Source: Shinisaurus crocodilurus
Taxonomy: Eukaryota; Chordata; Lepidosauria; Squamata; Shinisauridae
NCBI GenBank assembly: GCA_021292165.1
Contig: CM037888.1
Location: forward strand, 29,997,140-30,061,139
Reading direction: 5' to 3'
DNA length: 64,000 nucleotides
The notes under the pieces are model-generated. The model was given only the letters and a program-made list of their open reading frames with translations, was not told the origin of the DNA and ran no database searches. The position numbers were made by a program, and so were the translations under genes. Shown piece by piece: positions 61,326 to 64,000 of the stretch (positions within the stretch are counted from its first letter, which is position 1; each line of letters opens with the position of its first letter).

Positions 61326-62712
61326 ATGACCGGAAGCTGGAACGCCCTGGGTGCGCAGTGGCACGAAAAGTTCTATCTGTGATGCCCGTTCACACATGTG
61401 GTTATCACTTGATACTGCAGTCATCAAGTAAACATGCATGTTGTGAAGCAGCTCTGAGCGATGAACTCATGTTGTGAGAGCGGCTCTTCAGTAGTAACTT
61501 GTGACCAGTAGTAACCCATTACAGGCAGAAGTGATCTTTAGGTGACCGGTGGCCTGCCTTTTGCTACAACCCTAAGTCAATCTTTACAGTTTAAAAAAGA
61601 CAAACATGATATAAAACAACTCTTGACACAGGAAAACTCTACACAAGTCAGCTAGCAACTTGCCTAAAAGTAAAGCTTGTAACTCTACGGGAAAATGTCA
61701 TCAACAACCACTACCGGACACAAATCCACGTTGCTCGTTGTCATTTCTCTTTTGGAATACTGGAACCGAGCAGGAACCGAGAAGTGAAGGACGAGGGGCT
61801 CTGACGACACAACACACGGTTCTTCTATAAAAAAAACTTCTTGAGGTAGAACATTGCTTTCAAGGTTTTGGAAGTGCTTTACATTGGAAAGACGATGACA
61901 ATAAAGGAATACTTAAAAAAACAAAACAACCAACATAGTAGACATGGAGTGTGACGTCTGAGGTAGTACCAAAACATGTACTGACCAAGTGCTACGCTAC
62001 TAGCTTTGAAAACAAAAGGAAGACACAAGATATTTGCTTCTTCCCAGAAGACATTCAATTCCGGTTGAGGTAGGTTATGAGTTTACTTGGGATATTAGTC
62101 CAAGTTTTTGCTTTCTCTTTTTTTTTTTCCAGTAGCCTTCTCGCAGGCTTTTTTTTTTTTTCCTTTTTTTCTTTTTGACACGCTCGCTTTGCCTTTAAAA
62201 TAGTTAATCGGCAACAAAACATCCTGAGAATTACAGAGAGCTGAATGCACATGACGAAAATGTCACTCAATCCATGGGAAGGTTTGGCCAACCAAGCACC
62301 TGAGGTTTTCTGGAGCAAAGTTGGAAGGATCCGTCTTCATCAGTTTTTCTCGGCATGTTACAAAAGTGGATCCCCAGAGGAATTGCCCTAAAGCTGCCAA
62401 CAAGGAAACACGTCGGTTAACCAAGACGACAAACGGTTCCCATTGCATTTGGTGTCAATGGTTACTGAGGAGTGGGCAAAGATGTCTTGAGACGCCACCA
62501 ACCCAGCAGCTGTAGAACAAACAGCTGAGATCCAGATGGGAAGGAATGTATTAAGAGGCCTGAGGCAGGTCAGAAAGACAAACTTCATGGAGATGAAACA
62601 GGCGGTAGAAATCTTTAAATTGACCTGAGATTGATGAGTCATTTTAAGGACATCGCCAGACATGAGAAATGTCCGCTGGCACATCCTATAAGAAGGGTTA
62701 AAGTCTTGGCAA
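61326..62712 (-). other. Probable 3' UTR of the gene ending at 62713
   Basis: AT-rich, nearly repeat-free sequence directly downstream (minus strand) of a stop codon, with long T runs at 62118-62170. The 3' UTR assignment is inference from position and composition. Confidence 0.4.
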
Positions 62713-62904
62713 TTATTCTTCATTGGTTGGAGCTTGGTTCAAAGTTGGTCTTTCTTGGCTGACGTTGAGCAGCGATCCGCTGTGGGTGCCAGAGGGCAAG
62801 TTTTGAGATGAGGCGTCGCTTTGCTCTTCAATGATGCTGAATTCATCCGGCGGAAGCGTGGATATCTGAGTTTCATTTGGCGAGGTAGGAGAAATATGAT
62901 CCAG
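62713..62904 (-). CDS. Terminal coding exon of an unidentified gene
   Basis: Strong acceptor TTCACTTCCATTTCTCAG ends at 62905. From 62904, 63 codons run in phase 0 to TAA at 62715-62713. The peptide begins L-D-H-I-S-P-T-S-P-N-E-T, has an acidic D-E-F-S-I-I-E-E-Q-S-D centre and ends Q-A-P-T-N-E-E. It is polar, Ser/Thr-rich and probably disordered, as in a cytoplasmic tail. I do not recognise it. In mammals IGDCC3 and IGDCC4 follow PARP16 on the same strand, so an IGDCC-type tail is a synteny-based guess only. The frame is also open upstream of the acceptor (to 63117), so another start of the exon is possible. Confidence 0.5.
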   Translation of the reverse strand: MDHISPTSPNETQISTLPPDEFSIIEEQSDASSQNLPSGTHSGSLLNVSQERPTLNQAPTNEE

Positions 62905-63426
62905 CTGAGAAATGGAAGTGAAAAATTGCTCTTTCAATGCATGAGAGTTGTTAACTGCCCTCTTTAAAAAGCAAATGCTGCCTGCCCTGGACCTCACGGA
63001 TTCCCCTTTTCCCTTTGGCTGGAATCCCCCCCCCCCCATCTCTATTTCCTCCTCGGAACCCACCTCTTCCACAAAGCCTTTGGCCTGACCCTCAGCCTTG
63101 ACCAGAAACCCATGCAATTTTAAGTATGAATGATTGCATTTGTGTGTCTCCAGTTACCCGTGTCTCTCCCTTTCTTCTCTCCACCGCTGTCAGTATTCAG
63201 ACTGACCATCTCTATGGCCTCTTGCAGACCTGTCCTCTTGTTTATGTTACTCTGAAAAGAGCCATGTCCACCTGTCAGCACTAAAGAAATTCTTCATCCT
63301 CATCCCCGTCATCCTCATCCTCATCTTACTCGGATGTCTTAACAGCCCAAAATTGATCCTTTCAAATGCCAGGAAGTAAAGTGGACCCGTGCCAGGCAAG
63401 ATACATTTGGATTTGGCAGATTTACA
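62905..63426. other. Flank or intron of the right-hand gene
   Basis: Contains a pyrimidine-rich tract, a C run (63029-63038) and a (CTCATC)n-like run at 63295-63327. No second exon recognised. Confidence 0.4.
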
Positions 63427-63650
63427 GTGCAATCCTGTACATCAGTGTTCTCCCATCTTGGGTCCCCAGATGTTTTTGGCCTACAACTCCCAGCATGCCC
63501 CAGCCAAAAACATGCTGGGAGTGGTAGGCCAAAAACATCTGGGGACCCAAGGCTGGAGAACACTGATGTACGTGTTTACTCAGAAGTAAGCCCCATTGAG
63601 TTCAATGGGGTTTACACTTAGTTAAGTGTGTATCGGATTGCTGCCCTTAA
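63427..63650. mobile_element. TACTCAGAAGTAAG-type MITE, split by a hAT palindrome
   Basis: GTGCAATCCTGTACAT, insert, then GTGTTTACTCAGAAGTAAGC, TTCAATGGGGTTTACACTTA and GTGTATCGGATTGCTGCCC. Confidence 0.85.
63443..63565. mobile_element. hAT-like near-perfect palindrome (copy 9), nested
   Basis: 123 bp, ends CAGTGTTCTCCCATCTTGGG and CCCAAGGCTGGAGAACACTG. Flanks ctgtacat / atgtacgt match 6 of 8. The centre is shortened to CCAGCCAAAAACATGCTGGG. Confidence 0.9.
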
Positions 63651-64000
63651 GTCTGATTATTTGTTAGTACCATGATTAGTACTGCTATTAGGACATTTAA
63701 TACCCTAATTATAGCACCATCAATGTACACAGCATTTTAGAGAGTAACACAAACTAAAAAGATAGGTCCCCGCACCAAGGAGCTTACAGTTTGGATTTTG
63801 ACAGCAGGAGGAGGAGAAGGGTGAGAAAGAAAGGGAGAGGCAAGGAAACAAGCAAGTGAGAGAGACAAGGAGTTGGAGGGGCCAGGGATGATATCCCTCC
63901 CTATCCCTAAGACCAAAACTGCTTATAGTGTTTACATTTTAAAACGAAGGAAACAAACAAAAGTCCCAAATCTGTTGTGCCATTTCCTTACCACTATCCC
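63651..64000. other. No gene seen
   Basis: A purine-rich stretch (63800-63875, GAGAAAGAAAGGGAGAGG) within unique sequence. GCACCAAGGAGCTTACAGTT at 63773 is a word common in old MIR/LINE tails. Confidence 0.4.

Overview
This is a vertebrate nuclear window, most likely from a squamate reptile. The evidence is intron-split genes with canonical GT-AG boundaries, many CR1 LINE 3' ends, tRNA-derived SINEs of the Sauria/squamate type, a 5S-rRNA-derived SINE, hAT/mariner/Harbinger-like MITEs, and long dinucleotide and tetranucleotide microsatellites. Nothing prokaryotic is present: no operons, CRISPR arrays or insertion sequences.

Only a few percent of the window is host coding sequence. The left end holds the last coding exon (1883-2289, + strand) of a tailed, non-mammalian-type GnRH receptor. 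Its earlier exons lie off the left edge. Facing it tail to tail is a complete PARP16 gene on the minus strand: six coding exons between 17253 and 8522 whose splice phases all agree and which give a 330-residue protein. The ADP-ribosyltransferase H-Y-Y triad (His158, Tyr188, Tyr260) and the C-terminal membrane anchor are both readable. Intron 2 holds a decayed same-strand copy of the gene's own terminal exon (12333-12500). A CpG-rich block at 19.26-19.55 kb ends in a good minus-strand splice donor and may be the promoter and a non-coding first exon. At the right edge, 62713-62904 (minus) looks like the terminal coding exon of another gene that I could not name.

From about 20 to 52 kb the window is mostly interspersed repeats. 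Several are structurally notable: (i) nine copies of a near-perfect palindrome of 89-146 bp, most flanked by 8-bp hAT-like duplications and several inserted inside other MITEs; (ii) four copies of a SINE whose head is the 5S rRNA internal promoter and whose tail is a CR1 3' end; (iii) a DNA-transposon family carrying a CTCF-like site in both copies; (iv) a LINE with endonuclease and 3' tail but no recognisable RT core, with a CR1 sitting at the junction; (v) a LINE 3' ORF ending in a C2H2 zinc finger. From 52.4 to 62.7 kb repeats are sparser, and part of this may be the 3' UTR of the right-hand gene.

The calls rest on reading the sequence and family knowledge only. TE subfamily names, the right-hand gene and all promoter calls would need database or transcript comparison.
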